A DNA stretch of 64,000 nucleotides from Paenibacillus sp. J45TS6 (GTDB lineage: Bacteria; Bacillota; Bacilli; Paenibacillales; Paenibacillaceae), in contig NZ_BOSJ01000004.1 in assembly GCF_018403285.1 (NCBI RefSeq), forward strand, positions 186,001 through 250,000. Reading direction: 5' to 3'. Shown here piece by piece: positions 1-10,003 of this stretch. The translations under genes and the position numbers were made by a program. Below the pieces are notes generated by a model that worked only from the letters and a program-made list of their open reading frames with translations, had not been told where the DNA came from and did no database searches. The first letter of the stretch is position 1; the number at the start of each line of letters is the position of its first letter.

Positions 1-1
1 T

Positions 2-940
2 CGTCCAATGAACTGTCCTCACCATATGATGGTATATAAGAGTGAAATGCACAGCTATCGTGATTTGCCGGTTCGTATTGCAGAGCTTGGTATGCAGCAC
101 CGTTATGAAATGTCAGGAGCACTGACAGGTTTACATCGTGTTCGTGCGATGACTCTAAACGATTCTCATATTTTCTGCCGTCCGGATCAGATCAAAGAAG
201 AGTTTGCTCGTGTTATTGAGCTGATCATGATTGCTTATAAAGATTTTGGCATTCACGACTACCGCTTCCGTCTGTCTTATCGCGATCCTCAGGATACTGA
301 GAAATACTTCCCGAATGATGAAATGTGGGAAATGTCCCAGCGCATGTTGAAGGAAGTAGTAGAAAGTCTGGATATGCCGTTCTATGAAGCTGAAGGGGAA
401 GCTGCTTTCTATGGTCCTAAACTGGATGTTCAGGTAAAAACTGCACTGGGTAAAGAAGAGACATTATCAACTGTTCAGCTCGACTTCTTGCTTCCAGAGC
501 GTTTTGAACTGGAGTATGTAGGAGACGATGGACAAAAACACCGTCCGGTTGTTATCCACCGCGGTATTTTGGGAACTATGGAGCGTTTCACTGCATTCTT
601 GCTCGAAAATTATGCAGGTAATTTGCCGCTTTGGCTGTCTCCAGTTCAAGCAAAAGTAATTCCTGTATCGGTTCATTTTGAGAAGTACGCTCGTGAAGTG
701 GAAGAACAGCTTAGACGCGGCGGTATCACAGTAGAAGCAGATCTGCGTAATGAGAAACTTGGCTATAAAATTCGTGAAGCTCAGCTAGAGAAAATTCCTT
801 ATATGTTCATCGTTGGGGAAAATGAAATGAATGACGGCAGTGTCTCCATCCGTAAACGTGGTGAAGGAGATTTAGGAGCTAAGCCTTTGGCTGAGGTAGT
901 ACAAATGTTGCAAGAAGAAATTCGTACACACCAAGTCTAA
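2..940 (+). CDS. thrS: Threonine--tRNA ligase, C-terminal part (5' end outside window)
   Basis: Cytoplasmic class II aminoacyl-tRNA synthetase that charges tRNA-Thr. The frame is open from the first bases of the window (R-P before the M-N-C-P-H-H motif), so the gene starts upstream and only about 312 C-terminal residues are visible. The catalytic core shows the zinc-site region MNCPHH near the start, the motif 2 area with HRYEMSGAL, and the motif 3 area with [11 protein letters not shown]. The anticodon-binding domain follows, roughly the last 100 residues, beginning near LPLWLSPVQ. The ATG at position 8 is internal and not a real start. The match to ThrS is unambiguous over the whole visible length. 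Confidence 0.97.
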   Translation, partial: RPMNCPHHMMVYKSEMHSYRDLPVRIAELGMQHRYEMSGALTGLHRVRAMTLNDSHIFCRPDQIKEEFARVIELIMIAYKDFGIHDYRFRLSYRDPQDTEKYFPNDEMWEMSQRMLKEVVESLDMPFYEAEGEAAFYGPKLDVQVKTALGKEETLSTVQLDFLLPERFELEYVGDDGQKHRPVVIHRGILGTMERFTAFLLENYAGNLPLWLSPVQAKVIPVSVHFEKYAREVEEQLRRGGITVEADLRNEKLGYKIREAQLEKIPYMFIVGENEMNDGSVSIRKRGEGDLGAKPLAEVVQMLQEEIRTHQV

Positions 941-1020
941 AAAGGATTTAAATAGAGATGGATGAATATATCGTGTGTTTTATGGGGACTCTCTGCTAGA
1001 GAAAGGGAGGAATTAAACCT

Positions 1021-1593
1021 ATGATACACCGAGTGATTCGGCGATGTTCTTCAGCTGTTTTGCTGATGATGCTGATTTGTTTTTCTAGTAATGACTTAGC
1101 TATTGCCTTTCATGTACAACGAAGTGAGCCGGATGAAGCAAGAGAAGTGCTCGCTCCGCCAACGGAACAGGTGGTCGGGACCGTCAATGTAACGGCAACG
1201 GGTTATACTGCGGGATATGAATCAACAGGAAAAGGACCGAATCATCCACTATATGGCATCACTTATTCGGGTGTAAAAGTACACCGGAATAAACAAGGGG
1301 TTTCGACCATTGCCGCAGACCCTTCCTTATTCCCTCTCGGAACGGTACTTTATATACCTGGGTACGGATATGGAATTGTAGCTGATACAGGATCTGCTAT
1401 TAAGGGCTCCAAGATTGATCTGTATTTTCCAACGATTAAGGCGGTATACAGCGAGTGGGGCAAAAAAGATGTGCAGGTTCAAGTAATCAAGCTAGGGAAA
1501 GGGAAATGTACGGAACAAATGCTAGAGCAGCTCGGAGATGCGATCATGGTCAATCAGAGCATTCCGGATGCCTTGCTGAATGAAGAAATATAA
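1021..1593 (+). CDS. Secreted 3D-domain (double-psi beta-barrel) cell-wall protein
   Basis: 190 residues. An N-terminal hydrophobic segment (residues about 10-28) looks like a signal peptide or membrane anchor. The rest matches the 3D domain of YuiC/YocH-type proteins: VTATGYTAG, then [25 protein letters not shown] and KIDLYF supply the three conserved Asp residues. Family members are often lytic transglycosylase-like enzymes acting on peptidoglycan, so a role in wall remodelling or spore germination is inferred. The ATG follows a strong AGGGAGG site at about 8 nt. It stands alone between thrS and a terminator. Confidence 0.88.
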   Translation: MIHRVIRRCSSAVLLMMLICFSSNDLAIAFHVQRSEPDEAREVLAPPTEQVVGTVNVTATGYTAGYESTGKGPNHPLYGITYSGVKVHRNKQGVSTIAADPSLFPLGTVLYIPGYGYGIVADTGSAIKGSKIDLYFPTIKAVYSEWGKKDVQVQVIKLGKGKCTEQMLEQLGDAIMVNQSIPDALLNEEI

Positions 1594-1602
1594 TTATGAT
1601 TA

Positions 1603-1653
1603 AAGAGCTTGCTTGGGTAGTCATCCTACCCAGGCAAGCTCTTTTCTTTTTTT
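1603..1653 (+). terminator. Rho-independent terminator after the 3D-domain gene
   Basis: An 18-bp stem (arms 1603-1620 and 1626-1643, one G-U pair) with a short loop is followed by a T-rich tract. It lies 10 nt after the stop codon. Confidence 0.9.
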
Positions 1654-1754
1654 GAATAAGAAACAGCAAATCCTCACATAATACGGACTGAGGTAAGCAA
1701 TACCTCAGGTGAAGCAAGTGACCTACACTTGCAGGAGAGGGAGGTGAATCTGAC

Positions 1755-1997
1755 ATGAAAAAAATGAATTCTCAAAGTACGCAAAGTTCCCAAGGTTTCC
1801 AAACTCCGAATGAGAAATACGATGCTGAGTTTGGTCAAGAAACGGGCTCTGCAGCTGAAAAAGTAAAACAATCTTCAGCAGCTAAAGTACAAGATAACTA
1901 CCAAACTCCAGATGAAAAGTATGATGCTGAGTTTGGAGTAGAGAACACAGGAATTAAACAACAAAACCAACAAGGCCAACAAGGCCAACAAAAATAA
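1755..1997 (+). CDS. Gamma-type small acid-soluble spore protein (SspE-like)
   Basis: 80 residues, very rich in Gln, Asn and Ser. It holds two copies of a repeat centred on QTPNEKYDAEFG and QTPDEKYDAEFG (residues about 17-28 and 49-60), followed by a QQGQQGQQ tail. The double EFG repeat and the composition are those of gamma-type SASPs, an amino-acid reserve degraded during germination. The ATG is 8 nt after a GGGAGGTG site. It is monocistronic and bounded by hairpins on both sides. Expression in the forespore under SigG would be expected from the family; I did not identify the promoter with certainty. Confidence 0.85.
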   Translation: MKKMNSQSTQSSQGFQTPNEKYDAEFGQETGSAAEKVKQSSAAKVQDNYQTPDEKYDAEFGVENTGIKQQNQQGQQGQQK

Positions 1998-2001
1998 TGT
2001 A

Positions 2002-2053
2002 AGATAAATAAACAGACCCTGAAGAATATTCTTCAGGGTCTGTTTATTTATCT
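2002..2053. terminator. 52-bp perfect palindrome, bidirectional terminator
   Basis: Arms 2002-2027 and 2028-2053 are exact reverse complements with no loop, starting 5 nt after the SASP stop. It reads as a very stable terminator. A second weaker hairpin (TTCTACTC/GAGTAGAA) follows at 2062-2090. Confidence 0.85.
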
Positions 2054-2192
2054 CTTCCGCTTTTCTACTCAGTCTCAAGACCGAGTAGAATTTCATTCCT
2101 GCGCCGCTCTTCTTATCATACAATCTCGTTTACAATAAGTACATAATTAGCCAAACTAAAGAAAAATGAGAAAAAGAGAGGGTGCACGAAAT

Positions 2193-3107
2193 ATGGCAAA
2201 CCGTTTTATCGGAGCTGTACTGCTCATCGGAATAGGTTTAGTGGTGTTATTTCACATATTGAACGGGGGGGATTTTAGTCTTAGCTATCTCATCTCCACA
2301 TTTTGGCCAGTCATTTTTTTGTATCTTGGATTCAGTTCCTTGAAAGACAAAAATTGGATAGGCGGTTTAATATTGCTGTATCTTGGCGCACATTTCTTAA
2401 GTAATAATCTAGGATATTCTTATTTCTCTTTCCGAGCTCTGTTCCGTTATGCCGTACCTATGGCGTTAATTGGGGGCGGTCTTTATGTACTCTTAAGTCC
2501 GAGAAGAAGGGATCGTAAACATGATCAGAGAACAAAAGAAGATGAAGAATATAAGGTTCCTCCTGCACCACCCGTTGAACCAAGTCCGCTTTACTCCGAT
2601 TTCGATAAACAGTTTGAGCAAAAGTTTGGCTCAACCGTTAAAGACGATGATAACAAGAAGTATGAACAAGCGAGACAGCAGAATCATTATGGAAATAATA
2701 ACTATAAAGATGTGGATTTTCATGATGCAAAAATAAACAAATCGACTTTCATTGGTGATATTCGCCTCGGAGATGATTATTACGAATTGAAACCAACCAA
2801 TATATCTCAGTTTATCGGAGATACTGTAATTGATTTAACGAAAGCACAAATTCCCTATGGAGAGACACGAATTCATATCTCTAGCTTTATAGGGGACATT
2901 AAAGTCTTTGCTCCTAGAGATATGGAGATTGGGATCATGGTGAATTCCAATTCGTTCATCGGTGACATGGATGTTCTCAGCAATTCAAAACAAGGTTTTA
3001 TGAGTAATGCGGTCGCAGAAACTCCCGGTTATAGAGAAGCTGGAAAGAAAGTGCGTATTATTATTAGCGTATTTATCGGCGATGTTAAAGTGAATTCGGT
3101 AGGTTAA
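2193..3107 (+). CDS. liaF: LiaF-like membrane inhibitor of a cell-envelope stress system
   Basis: 304 residues from the ATG at 2193, which follows a GAGAGGGTG site; a further upstream ATG (2166) lacks one. The N-terminal half has about four hydrophobic segments, then a charged linker and a C-terminal domain with five FIGD-containing repeats (STFIGDI, SQFIGDT, SSFIGDI, NSFIGDM, SVFIGDV). That repeat pattern is the LiaF C-terminal domain. In Bacillus LiaF keeps the LiaS kinase inactive until cell-wall antibiotics damage lipid II cycling. Four bases separate it from liaS, and liaR follows, which gives the canonical liaFSR order. Confidence 0.92.
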   Translation: MANRFIGAVLLIGIGLVVLFHILNGGDFSLSYLISTFWPVIFLYLGFSSLKDKNWIGGLILLYLGAHFLSNNLGYSYFSFRALFRYAVPMALIGGGLYVLLSPRRRDRKHDQRTKEDEEYKVPPAPPVEPSPLYSDFDKQFEQKFGSTVKDDDNKKYEQARQQNHYGNNNYKDVDFHDAKINKSTFIGDIRLGDDYYELKPTNISQFIGDTVIDLTKAQIPYGETRIHISSFIGDIKVFAPRDMEIGIMVNSNSFIGDMDVLSNSKQGFMSNAVAETPGYREAGKKVRIIISVFIGDVKVNSVG

Positions 3108-3111
3108 CGCG

Positions 3112-4137
3112 ATGAAGATGATATTTCGAACGGTTAAATGGGAGCTATTGTTATTTTTCTTAATGAATAGTGTAGTTACAGTGGGAATTCTCTATAGCGC
3201 TTCTCGAACAGGGTATGCAGGGTTAGCTATGCCCCAGACCTGGCTCTACTATCTAGCGCTCATTGTAATTACAACGCTGATTATTGGCTATATTGCTGGA
3301 CTGCGTGTCCAGCGGAGAATAGATGTGCTGAATCTAAATATGCTGCAAGTAACGAAAGGGAATCTTTCTTCTCGAATTGCTGCTGATGAGGATGCTTCTT
3401 TTTCAGGGATATTCCCGCAATTTAATAGGATGATGGATGCCATCGAGGAACGGATGAAATGGGTACAGAGACTGGGAGAACAAGAGGTAATTGAGAAGGA
3501 AAAAGCGGCAGAAGCGGCTGTGCTGGAAGAGCGGAGAAGAATGGCCCGAGATTTACATGACACCGTAAGCCAGCAATTATTCGCGATGCACATGTCTGCT
3601 TCTGCTCTCCCGTCTTTACTTAAACAGCATCATGAACAAGGCAGTATAGTACTTGAACAACTGATCACGATGTCACAAACTGCTCAAAAGCAGATGAGAG
3701 CGCTTATTGCTCAGCTAAGACCTGTAGAACTGGAGAACCGAAGTCTCGAAGAAGCTCTTGACGCCTGGTTTCCGGATTATTGCAGACAAAATGGACTAAA
3801 GGGAGTAAAAGAACAAGAGTTTATTGGCGGGATCTCTGAAGCCATCGAACATCAAATGTTTCTTATTATTCAAGAAGCAATGGCTAATATTGTGAAGCAT
3901 GCCGGGGCAAGTCTCGTCAGTTTGTCGATACGAGAAGAAGAAAGACGAATTGTATTCAGTGTGAGTGATAATGGCAAAGGTTTTCGTCCGGAAGAAGCAG
4001 GAAGGCAAGGTTCTTATGGGCTTATGACAATGAAAGAACGAGCTGAGAAATTAGGAGGAAATGTAGATATAATTGCACACCCGGGAGCAGGAACGACGAT
4101 AAGAGTGCATATACCTAAGTTTAAAGCTGATTCATAA
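3112..4137 (+). CDS. liaS: LiaS-like sensor histidine kinase
   Basis: 341 residues. Two membrane segments (about 8-28 and 44-66) enclose a very short extracellular loop, the intramembrane-sensing layout. A HAMP-like linker follows, then a HisKA_3 dimerisation domain with the phospho-acceptor in ARDLHDTVSQQLF (about residue 148) and a HATPase_c domain with VSDNGKGF and GSYGLMTMKERAEKLGG. The ATG begins 4 nt after the liaF stop, so it is probably translationally coupled. It would phosphorylate LiaR in response to envelope damage. Confidence 0.93.
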   Translation: MKMIFRTVKWELLLFFLMNSVVTVGILYSASRTGYAGLAMPQTWLYYLALIVITTLIIGYIAGLRVQRRIDVLNLNMLQVTKGNLSSRIAADEDASFSGIFPQFNRMMDAIEERMKWVQRLGEQEVIEKEKAAEAAVLEERRRMARDLHDTVSQQLFAMHMSASALPSLLKQHHEQGSIVLEQLITMSQTAQKQMRALIAQLRPVELENRSLEEALDAWFPDYCRQNGLKGVKEQEFIGGISEAIEHQMFLIIQEAMANIVKHAGASLVSLSIREEERRIVFSVSDNGKGFRPEEAGRQGSYGLMTMKERAEKLGGNVDIIAHPGAGTTIRVHIPKFKADS

Positions 4138-4178
4138 GAGGAACTTAGTCGGCGGCATATATGGAAGGGGAGATTTAA

Positions 4179-4838
4179 TTGGAACTGGAAAAAACGAAAA
4201 TTATGATTGTAGATGATCATGATATGGTCAGAATGGGACTAAAAACATACATAAGTTTGGATCCTTCTTTTGAAGTCGTATCGGAAGGTAAAGATGGACA
4301 TCATGCCTTACATACGTTACAGACCTCTGCCCCCGAACAATTACCCGAACTGATTCTTATGGATTTAATGATGCCTGTAATGAATGGAGTGGAAGCAACA
4401 AGAGCCATACTATCTGAATACCCGGACATGAAAATCATTATATTAACTAGTTTTCTTGAGGATCATTTGGTACTCGAAGCGATTGAATCTGGAGCAGTCA
4501 GTTATGTGCTTAAAACGATTTCAGCTGAGGAACTTGTTTATGCATTGCAGGGAGCAAAACGGGGGATGCCCGTAATGACAAATGATATTTCTCAAGCGCT
4601 TACTCGGGGACTTAGACAAAAAACGGTTCAGGATGACGACTCGGGAATGACGGAAAGGGAGCGAGAAGTTCTGTTGCTCATTGCTGAAGGGAAAACTAAT
4701 AAGGATATATCGGAAGAACTACATATCAGCATCAAAACCGTCAAAACTCATGTAAGTAATCTGTTAATGAAATGTGAGATGGATGACCGGACACAGCTGG
4801 CGATCTATGCTCACCGTAAAGGCTGGGTGAATACATAA
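4179..4838 (+). CDS. liaR: LiaR-like NarL/LuxR-family response regulator
   Basis: 219 residues, starting at a TTG (4179) 6 nt after GGAAGGGGAG. The receiver domain has the acidic pocket in IVDDHD, the phosphorylated Asp in LILMDLMMP (about 61) and Lys in YVLKTIS. The C-terminal LuxR-type helix-turn-helix begins at MTEREREVLLLIAEGKTNKDI and contains SIKTVKTHVSN. It is the third gene of liaFSR and the DNA-binding output of the kinase upstream. Confidence 0.93.
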   Translation: MELEKTKIMIVDDHDMVRMGLKTYISLDPSFEVVSEGKDGHHALHTLQTSAPEQLPELILMDLMMPVMNGVEATRAILSEYPDMKIIILTSFLEDHLVLEAIESGAVSYVLKTISAEELVYALQGAKRGMPVMTNDISQALTRGLRQKTVQDDDSGMTEREREVLLLIAEGKTNKDISEELHISIKTVKTHVSNLLMKCEMDDRTQLAIYAHRKGWVNT

Positions 4839-4980
4839 TAAGATTTTTTTTAATTTCAACAATTTTACATGTTTTATCTCCTTTTTAATTGTTTTTAATG
4901 TGTATTTAAGGTTTAAAGTACAAAATAAAGACAGTTAAACAATATCCCTTGGAAGCAAGGGGTTTAGGAGGATAAATAAA

Positions 4981-6615
4981 ATGAGCGAGAATAACAATAA
5001 TCGTTATAACCGTGAAGAGGACGAACGTGAATATAGTAGAAGCGACGAGCAACGTTCTCCTGAGAACACCGGTGAATCTTACTACTACTCATATGGACCA
5101 TTTCAATCGATTAACTCCGACGGAAAAGAACATAGTTCGAATAATGTAGATGAGGTAGAAGTAACACCACCAGATCCAATTAAACCGGTTCCGACGATGC
5201 TCGAACGGAATTCAAGTGGCTTTGCTCGGTCCGGTCATGCGAACACAGGAACAGGCCAAAGTGAAAACAATGGAAATGGCGGAAATCGCAACTGGAATTA
5301 CAACCAAAAACCGAAGAAATCCAATTTTAAGACAGGGGTTACTTCTTTTTTCGCCGGCATGATTGTTGTATCACTGCTGATGTTCACCGCAGACCGTATG
5401 AACTTGTTTACTCCGGACACTGCATTATCGAATAATGGAACAACTCAAAATGGGGCTTCTGATGACAATAACGGTTCGACAAACACAGGTAATTCTGGGG
5501 TAACCACTTCACTTCCCGTGGGATCTACAGACATTTCGAGCGTGGTAAGTAAAGTAAGTCCTGCTGTTGTAAAAATTGAAACTTTGTCTAAATCAAGTTC
5601 CAACAGTTCAAGACAAAACAATTCTTATTACAACGACCCTCTTTATCAATATTTCTTTGGTGGTAATGGCAATAATGGAAGCAGCAATAATAACAGCAAT
5701 AATGGTTCATCTGAGGATCAACTTGTACCACTTGGGATTGGTTCCGGATTTATCTTTGAAAAAGAAGGCTATATTCTTACGAATGAGCATGTGATCTCCG
5801 GTGCAGACGTAATTCAAGTTACGCTTGAAGATAATACGAAACCTTACGAAGCAACGCTTCTAGGCAGCAGCAAAGACCTCGACCTTGCCGTTCTGAAAAT
5901 TGAAGGTGATAACGATTTCCCAGTAGCAACCCTAGGCGACTCGGATAGTATAAAAGTAGGTGAGTGGCTGGTTGCGATCGGAAACCCAGAAGGGTTTGAA
6001 CATACGGTAACAGCAGGTGTGCTAAGTGCGAAAGATCGTACAATTACGATCAATGATGAAGATACTGGCCAACCTAATGAATATAAAAATTTGCTCCAAA
6101 CCGATGCGTCAATTAACCCAGGTAACTCCGGTGGTCCTTTGCTTAACTTAAAGGGCGAAGTCATCGGTATGAATGTGGCAGTGAGTGCAGATGCACAAGG
6201 AATTGGATTTGCGATCCCATCTTCTGTTATTCAGGAAGTCGTAGATAAACTGAAAAACAATGAAGAAATCCCGAAAGAACCAGAACCATTTATTGGTGCA
6301 TCTCTGATGAACTTGACTCCAGAAGTTGCAAAACAAATGGGAACAGAACTCACAGAAGGTTCCGTGGTGACCAATTTAATTTATCAATCCCCGGCGTATA
6401 CTGCAGATCTTCGTCCTTACGATATTATTACAGGTATTAGCGGTACGAAATATGCGACCGCACAAGATTTGATTGAACAAATACAATCAAAAAATGTGGG
6501 CGATGTCATTACACTCAATGTAAATCGTGATGGAAAAGATATCGAAATTAAAGTAACCATTGGTAACAAAAATGATTACAACACGGAGAGCAGTTCACAA
6601 AGCGTGCAACCTTAA
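4981..6615 (+). CDS. htrA: HtrA/DegP-type membrane-anchored serine protease with PDZ domain
   Basis: 544 residues. A long disordered Asn/Gly-rich cytoplasmic N-terminus (1-115) precedes a single membrane segment (about 120-138) and an Asn/Ser-rich linker. The trypsin-like domain has the triad His270 (LTNEHVI), Asp301 (DLAVLK) and Ser383 (NPGNSGGPL). A PDZ domain occupies about 425-525. It degrades or refolds misfolded exported proteins at the membrane. The ATG follows TTTAGGAGG. It lies directly after liaFSR and before another two-component pair, consistent with an envelope-stress neighbourhood. The 142 nt upstream are AT-rich; I could not assign an operator. Confidence 0.93.
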   Translation: MSENNNNRYNREEDEREYSRSDEQRSPENTGESYYYSYGPFQSINSDGKEHSSNNVDEVEVTPPDPIKPVPTMLERNSSGFARSGHANTGTGQSENNGNGGNRNWNYNQKPKKSNFKTGVTSFFAGMIVVSLLMFTADRMNLFTPDTALSNNGTTQNGASDDNNGSTNTGNSGVTTSLPVGSTDISSVVSKVSPAVVKIETLSKSSSNSSRQNNSYYNDPLYQYFFGGNGNNGSSNNNSNNGSSEDQLVPLGIGSGFIFEKEGYILTNEHVISGADVIQVTLEDNTKPYEATLLGSSKDLDLAVLKIEGDNDFPVATLGDSDSIKVGEWLVAIGNPEGFEHTVTAGVLSAKDRTITINDEDTGQPNEYKNLLQTDASINPGNSGGPLLNLKGEVIGMNVAVSADAQGIGFAIPSSVIQEVVDKLKNNEEIPKEPEPFIGASLMNLTPEVAKQMGTELTEGSVVTNLIYQSPAYTADLRPYDIITGISGTKYATAQDLIEQIQSKNVGDVITLNVNRDGKDIEIKVTIGNKNDYNTESSSQSVQP

Positions 6616-6648
6616 TTCGAGTAGCAGATCGATGGACTGTAGCACAGA

Positions 6649-6678
6649 AGCGAAGGGAATTAGCCCCCTTCGCTTTTT
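6649..6678 (+). terminator. Rho-independent terminator after htrA
   Basis: A 9-bp stem AGCGAAGGG (6649-6657) / CCCTTCGCT (6666-6674) is followed by TTTT. Confidence 0.85.
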
Positions 6679-6825
6679 GCTGCTAGAATGGATGCATGCT
6701 TGTACATTGCCTGCTACAATATAAGTAAAATGTGAATCAATTTCATAATACCTTTAGTTACAAATTTATCGTTTTAATAAGTTATGAAATGGATTCAAGT
6801 GTATAGAAAAAAAGGAGATGCTGGA

Positions 6826-7515
6826 GTGCGCTCAACAATATTGGTTATTGATGATGACGAAAAAATCATTTCTATGCTAAGAAGAGGTTTAGCATTTGAA
6901 GGTTACGATGTACTAACTGCGGCAAACGGAGCGGAAGGGCTTCAAAAAATGCTGGAGGCCGATCCTGACGTTGTTGTTCTTGATGTTATGATGCCTAAAG
7001 TGGATGGTTTTGAAGTATGCAGAAGGGTTCGTGAAGGAGGAAGCAATGTCCCGATTCTAATGCTTACGGCTAAAGATGAGATTGAACAACGAGTCAAGGG
7101 ACTGGATCTTGGGGCAGACGACTATTTAGTGAAGCCATTTGCGCTTGAAGAATTGCTTGCACGAGTACGAGCTTTGCTTCGTCGTAAAACCGAGACTAGT
7201 GGAGAGAGCAGTAATCGGCTCAGTTTTGAAGACATCTTGCTCGATTATGATTCTCGCGAAGTACACCGTGCTGGAGTACGGCTTGATCTGACAGCAAAAG
7301 AATTTGAACTCCTATATCTGTTTATGCAAAACCCGAAACGTGTGTTATCAAGAGACTTGATTATGGATAAAATATGGGGATTCGATTATAGCGGAGAATC
7401 GAATGTACTTGAGGTTTATATCGCGATGTTGCGTCAAAAAACAGAAGAACATGGAGGAAAACGTGTAATTCAGACCATTCGCGGTGCAGGTTACATTTTG
7501 AGAGGAGACTCCTAG
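6826..7515 (+). CDS. OmpR/PhoB-family response regulator
   Basis: 229 residues from the GTG at 6826, which sits 8 nt after AAGGAG; an in-frame ATG at 6784 has no such site. The receiver domain has LVIDDDEK, the phospho-acceptor in VVVLDVMMPKVDG and the conserved Lys in YLVKPFALEEL. The winged-helix domain starts near LSFEDILLDYDSREVH and ends with QTIRGAGYILRGD. It forms an operon with the kinase that begins 1 nt after its stop. The regulated genes cannot be read from the sequence. Confidence 0.92.
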   Translation: MRSTILVIDDDEKIISMLRRGLAFEGYDVLTAANGAEGLQKMLEADPDVVVLDVMMPKVDGFEVCRRVREGGSNVPILMLTAKDEIEQRVKGLDLGADDYLVKPFALEELLARVRALLRRKTETSGESSNRLSFEDILLDYDSREVHRAGVRLDLTAKEFELLYLFMQNPKRVLSRDLIMDKIWGFDYSGESNVLEVYIAMLRQKTEEHGGKRVIQTIRGAGYILRGDS

Positions 7516-7516
7516 T

Positions 7517-9001
7517 ATGTCCATCCGGTTACGGCTAACTTTATGGTATTCAGGCTTGCTCGCTGCCGTACTGCTGCTCTTTGGATCGATCATTTATGCG
7601 CTTGTGTATCATTATGCTTACCAGGATGTCGAAAATGAGATTTTGAGGCAAACCAGAAGTCTTAGCAAGAAGATGGCCGTTGTTGTGGTGCCTAACTCCG
7701 ATTTTACGGAAGAACTTAATTTGTTGTTACCGGAAGAGGCGAATCAACTCGCAGATCTGCAAATCTATGTCCAGCTATATAATTATGAGAATAATAAAGT
7801 AGTGACTTCAAAAAACCTGAATAACTTCAATTTTGAAGTACCTGCAACCATAAATGAGGCAATGGAAAATGAAGGATGGAAACGGATGCTCGTGGATAAG
7901 ACTCCTTTCCTTGTCTATCAATTCCCATTCACCTATACGATTCAAGGAACGACAGAGCAGGTTAGCGGTCTGCTGCAGGTAGGTTCGATTACGGCATCAG
8001 AAGATAAATTAATGGATCGTCTGCTTTTTATTTTGGTGTATGTATCCATTATTACGATTATGCTTGCCATGAGTGTAGGGTTGTTTCTGGCCCGTAAGTC
8101 GATGCGGCCGCTGGTTCATATTATTAATGCAGCCAATGGCATTCAGTCCGGGAACGATCTTAGTGTACGGATTGAGTACGATGGACCGGAAGATGAAATA
8201 GGTAAACTTATAGGAACGGTAAATAAGATGCTTGCTCGTACGGAAGGGTTCTTCAAAGAACTTGAGGATGCTTATGCCGCGCAAAGACGCTTTGTTTCCG
8301 ACGCATCTCACGAGCTGAGAACACCGCTTACCACGATTCGTGGGAATACCGATTTTCTGAAGAAGCTATGGGATCCCGAGGCGGATGGCAGTAAACAAAT
8401 GAGTGATGAGATGAGAAAAGAAATCACCTTAGAAGCCATTGATGACATCTCAGATGAAGGAAAACGAATGAGTCGTCTTGTGAATGATATGTTGTCACTA
8501 GCGAGAGCTGACACTGGCCAGACCATTGAACTTCATCCGATCCCCTTATCTATTCTTGTGAAGGAAGTAGCGCGCAGGGCGCACCATCTCGAACGGACAG
8601 CGGAATGGAATTATGGTGATTTGGAAGTACTGAACGGAGTATATGTGCTTGGAAATAAAGACTATTTGCAGCAAATGTTATTTATCTTTATTGAAAATGC
8701 CTTTAAATATACACCGGAGGGAAGCGTAACACTTGATGCAATTATTTATAATGGTCAGGTAGGCCTTAAGATCAGTGATACGGGTATAGGGATGGATAAA
8801 GATGAGGTTCCTTATATTTTTGATCGTTTCTATAGGGCAGATGAGTCCCGCGGGGTTACAAAAGGAACAGGCCTTGGCCTATCGATTGCCAAATGGATTA
8901 TTGAGGAGCATGGCGGTTCTGTAGAAGTCCTGACCAAGCTGAATGAAGGTACGACTTTTATTATATGGCTTCCGTTGGTGTTGGCTCCCCCCCTCGAATA
9001 A
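7517..9001 (+). CDS. Sensor histidine kinase with HAMP domain
   Basis: 494 residues. A membrane segment at about 8-30, an extracellular sensor region of about 130 residues, a second membrane segment at about 167-190 and a HAMP domain are followed by HisKA with FVSDASHELRTPLTTIRGN and HATPase_c with ENAFKYTP, DTGIGMDKDE and GTGLGLSIAK. It is an intact partner for the OmpR-family regulator upstream. The extracellular part shows no recognisable ligand domain, so the signal is unknown. Its 3' end contains the promoter for ispH. Confidence 0.92.
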   Translation: MSIRLRLTLWYSGLLAAVLLLFGSIIYALVYHYAYQDVENEILRQTRSLSKKMAVVVVPNSDFTEELNLLLPEEANQLADLQIYVQLYNYENNKVVTSKNLNNFNFEVPATINEAMENEGWKRMLVDKTPFLVYQFPFTYTIQGTTEQVSGLLQVGSITASEDKLMDRLLFILVYVSIITIMLAMSVGLFLARKSMRPLVHIINAANGIQSGNDLSVRIEYDGPEDEIGKLIGTVNKMLARTEGFFKELEDAYAAQRRFVSDASHELRTPLTTIRGNTDFLKKLWDPEADGSKQMSDEMRKEITLEAIDDISDEGKRMSRLVNDMLSLARADTGQTIELHPIPLSILVKEVARRAHHLERTAEWNYGDLEVLNGVYVLGNKDYLQQMLFIFIENAFKYTPEGSVTLDAIIYNGQVGLKISDTGIGMDKDEVPYIFDRFYRADESRGVTKGTGLGLSIAKWIIEEHGGSVEVLTKLNEGTTFIIWLPLVLAPPLE

Positions 9002-9009
9002 GGTATACT
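8981..9009 (+). promoter_or_regulatory. SigA-type promoter for ispH
   Basis: TTGGCT and TATACT are separated by exactly 17 bp. The element spans the last codons of the kinase gene, 33 bp before the ispH start. Confidence 0.6.
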
Positions 9010-9041
9010 AAGACTACGTTTAGAAGAAAGCAGGTGGCAAC

Positions 9042-9989
9042 ATGGAAGTACTACGAATTTCACCACGTGGATATTGTTATGGTGTGGTAGACGCTATGGT
9101 GCTGGCACGACAAGCAGCAAGCAACTTGGATCTGCCAAGACCCATTTATATACTCGGTATGATTGTGCACAACAGTCATGTGACGCATTCTTTTGAAGAT
9201 GAGGGCATCATTACACTTGATGGACCAAACCGTCTTGAAATATTGAAACAGGTAGACAAAGGTACTGTCATTTTCACTGCACACGGTGTTTCTCCTGAGG
9301 TGCGTAAGATTGCGCGGGAGAAAGGACTCACTACGGTGGATGCGACTTGTCCTGATGTAACCAAAACGCATGACCTCATTAGAGAAAAATCTGCTGAGGG
9401 TTATCAGATTATTTATATCGGTAAAAAAGGGCATCCCGAACCGGAAGGAGCCATCGGTATTGCTCCAGATTCGGTACATCTCATTGAGAAAGAAGAAGAG
9501 ATCGAGGCTCTTGATATCCCGAAAGGGAAAATCATTATTACAAATCAGACTACGATGAGTCAGTGGGATATTAAAAACATTATGAAAAAGTTGCTCCAGA
9601 AGTTCCCAGGAGCTGAAGTTCATAATGAAATCTGTCTTGCTACTCAGGTGCGTCAAGAGGCGGTTGCAGAACAAGCAGGGCAAGCTGACCTTGTCATTGT
9701 GGTAGGCGATCCTCGCAGTAATAACTCCAATCGTCTTGCACAGGTATCTGAGGAGATTGCTGGAGTAACAGCTTACCGGATTTCGGATGTTACCGAAATC
9801 AAACAGGAATGGCTCAAAGGCGTCAATAAGGTCGCTGTTACTTCCGGTGCTTCGACACCTACGCCGATTACCAAAGAAGTCATTAATTATCTGGAACAAT
9901 ACGATGCGAATGATCCAACGACGTGGGAGATTCAGCGTACAGTGAATATGAAGAAGTTGCTCCCGCCAGTGAAAAAAGTGAAATCGTAA
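9042..9989 (+). CDS. ispH: 4-hydroxy-3-methylbut-2-enyl diphosphate reductase
   Basis: 315 residues, full length. It catalyses the last step of the methylerythritol-phosphate isoprenoid pathway with a [4Fe-4S] cluster. The cluster ligands are seen in [21 protein letters not shown] and [13 protein letters not shown]. Substrate-binding residues lie in [21 protein letters not shown] and TSGASTPTP. The ATG follows AGCAGGTGGC. A strong terminator follows, and its own promoter lies in the kinase gene upstream, so it is probably a single-gene unit. Confidence 0.95.
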   Translation: MEVLRISPRGYCYGVVDAMVLARQAASNLDLPRPIYILGMIVHNSHVTHSFEDEGIITLDGPNRLEILKQVDKGTVIFTAHGVSPEVRKIAREKGLTTVDATCPDVTKTHDLIREKSAEGYQIIYIGKKGHPEPEGAIGIAPDSVHLIEKEEEIEALDIPKGKIIITNQTTMSQWDIKNIMKKLLQKFPGAEVHNEICLATQVRQEAVAEQAGQADLVIVVGDPRSNNSNRLAQVSEEIAGVTAYRISDVTEIKQEWLKGVNKVAVTSGASTPTPITKEVINYLEQYDANDPTTWEIQRTVNMKKLLPPVKKVKS

Positions 9990-10003
9990 TTTATTTTATA
10001 TAG

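Noticed and set aside
9060-9899. Long minus-strand open frame (279 codons) opposite ispH
   Set aside because: It lies fully inside a certain ispH gene, has a Cys/Phe/Asn-rich composition typical of antisense frames, and no ribosome binding site.
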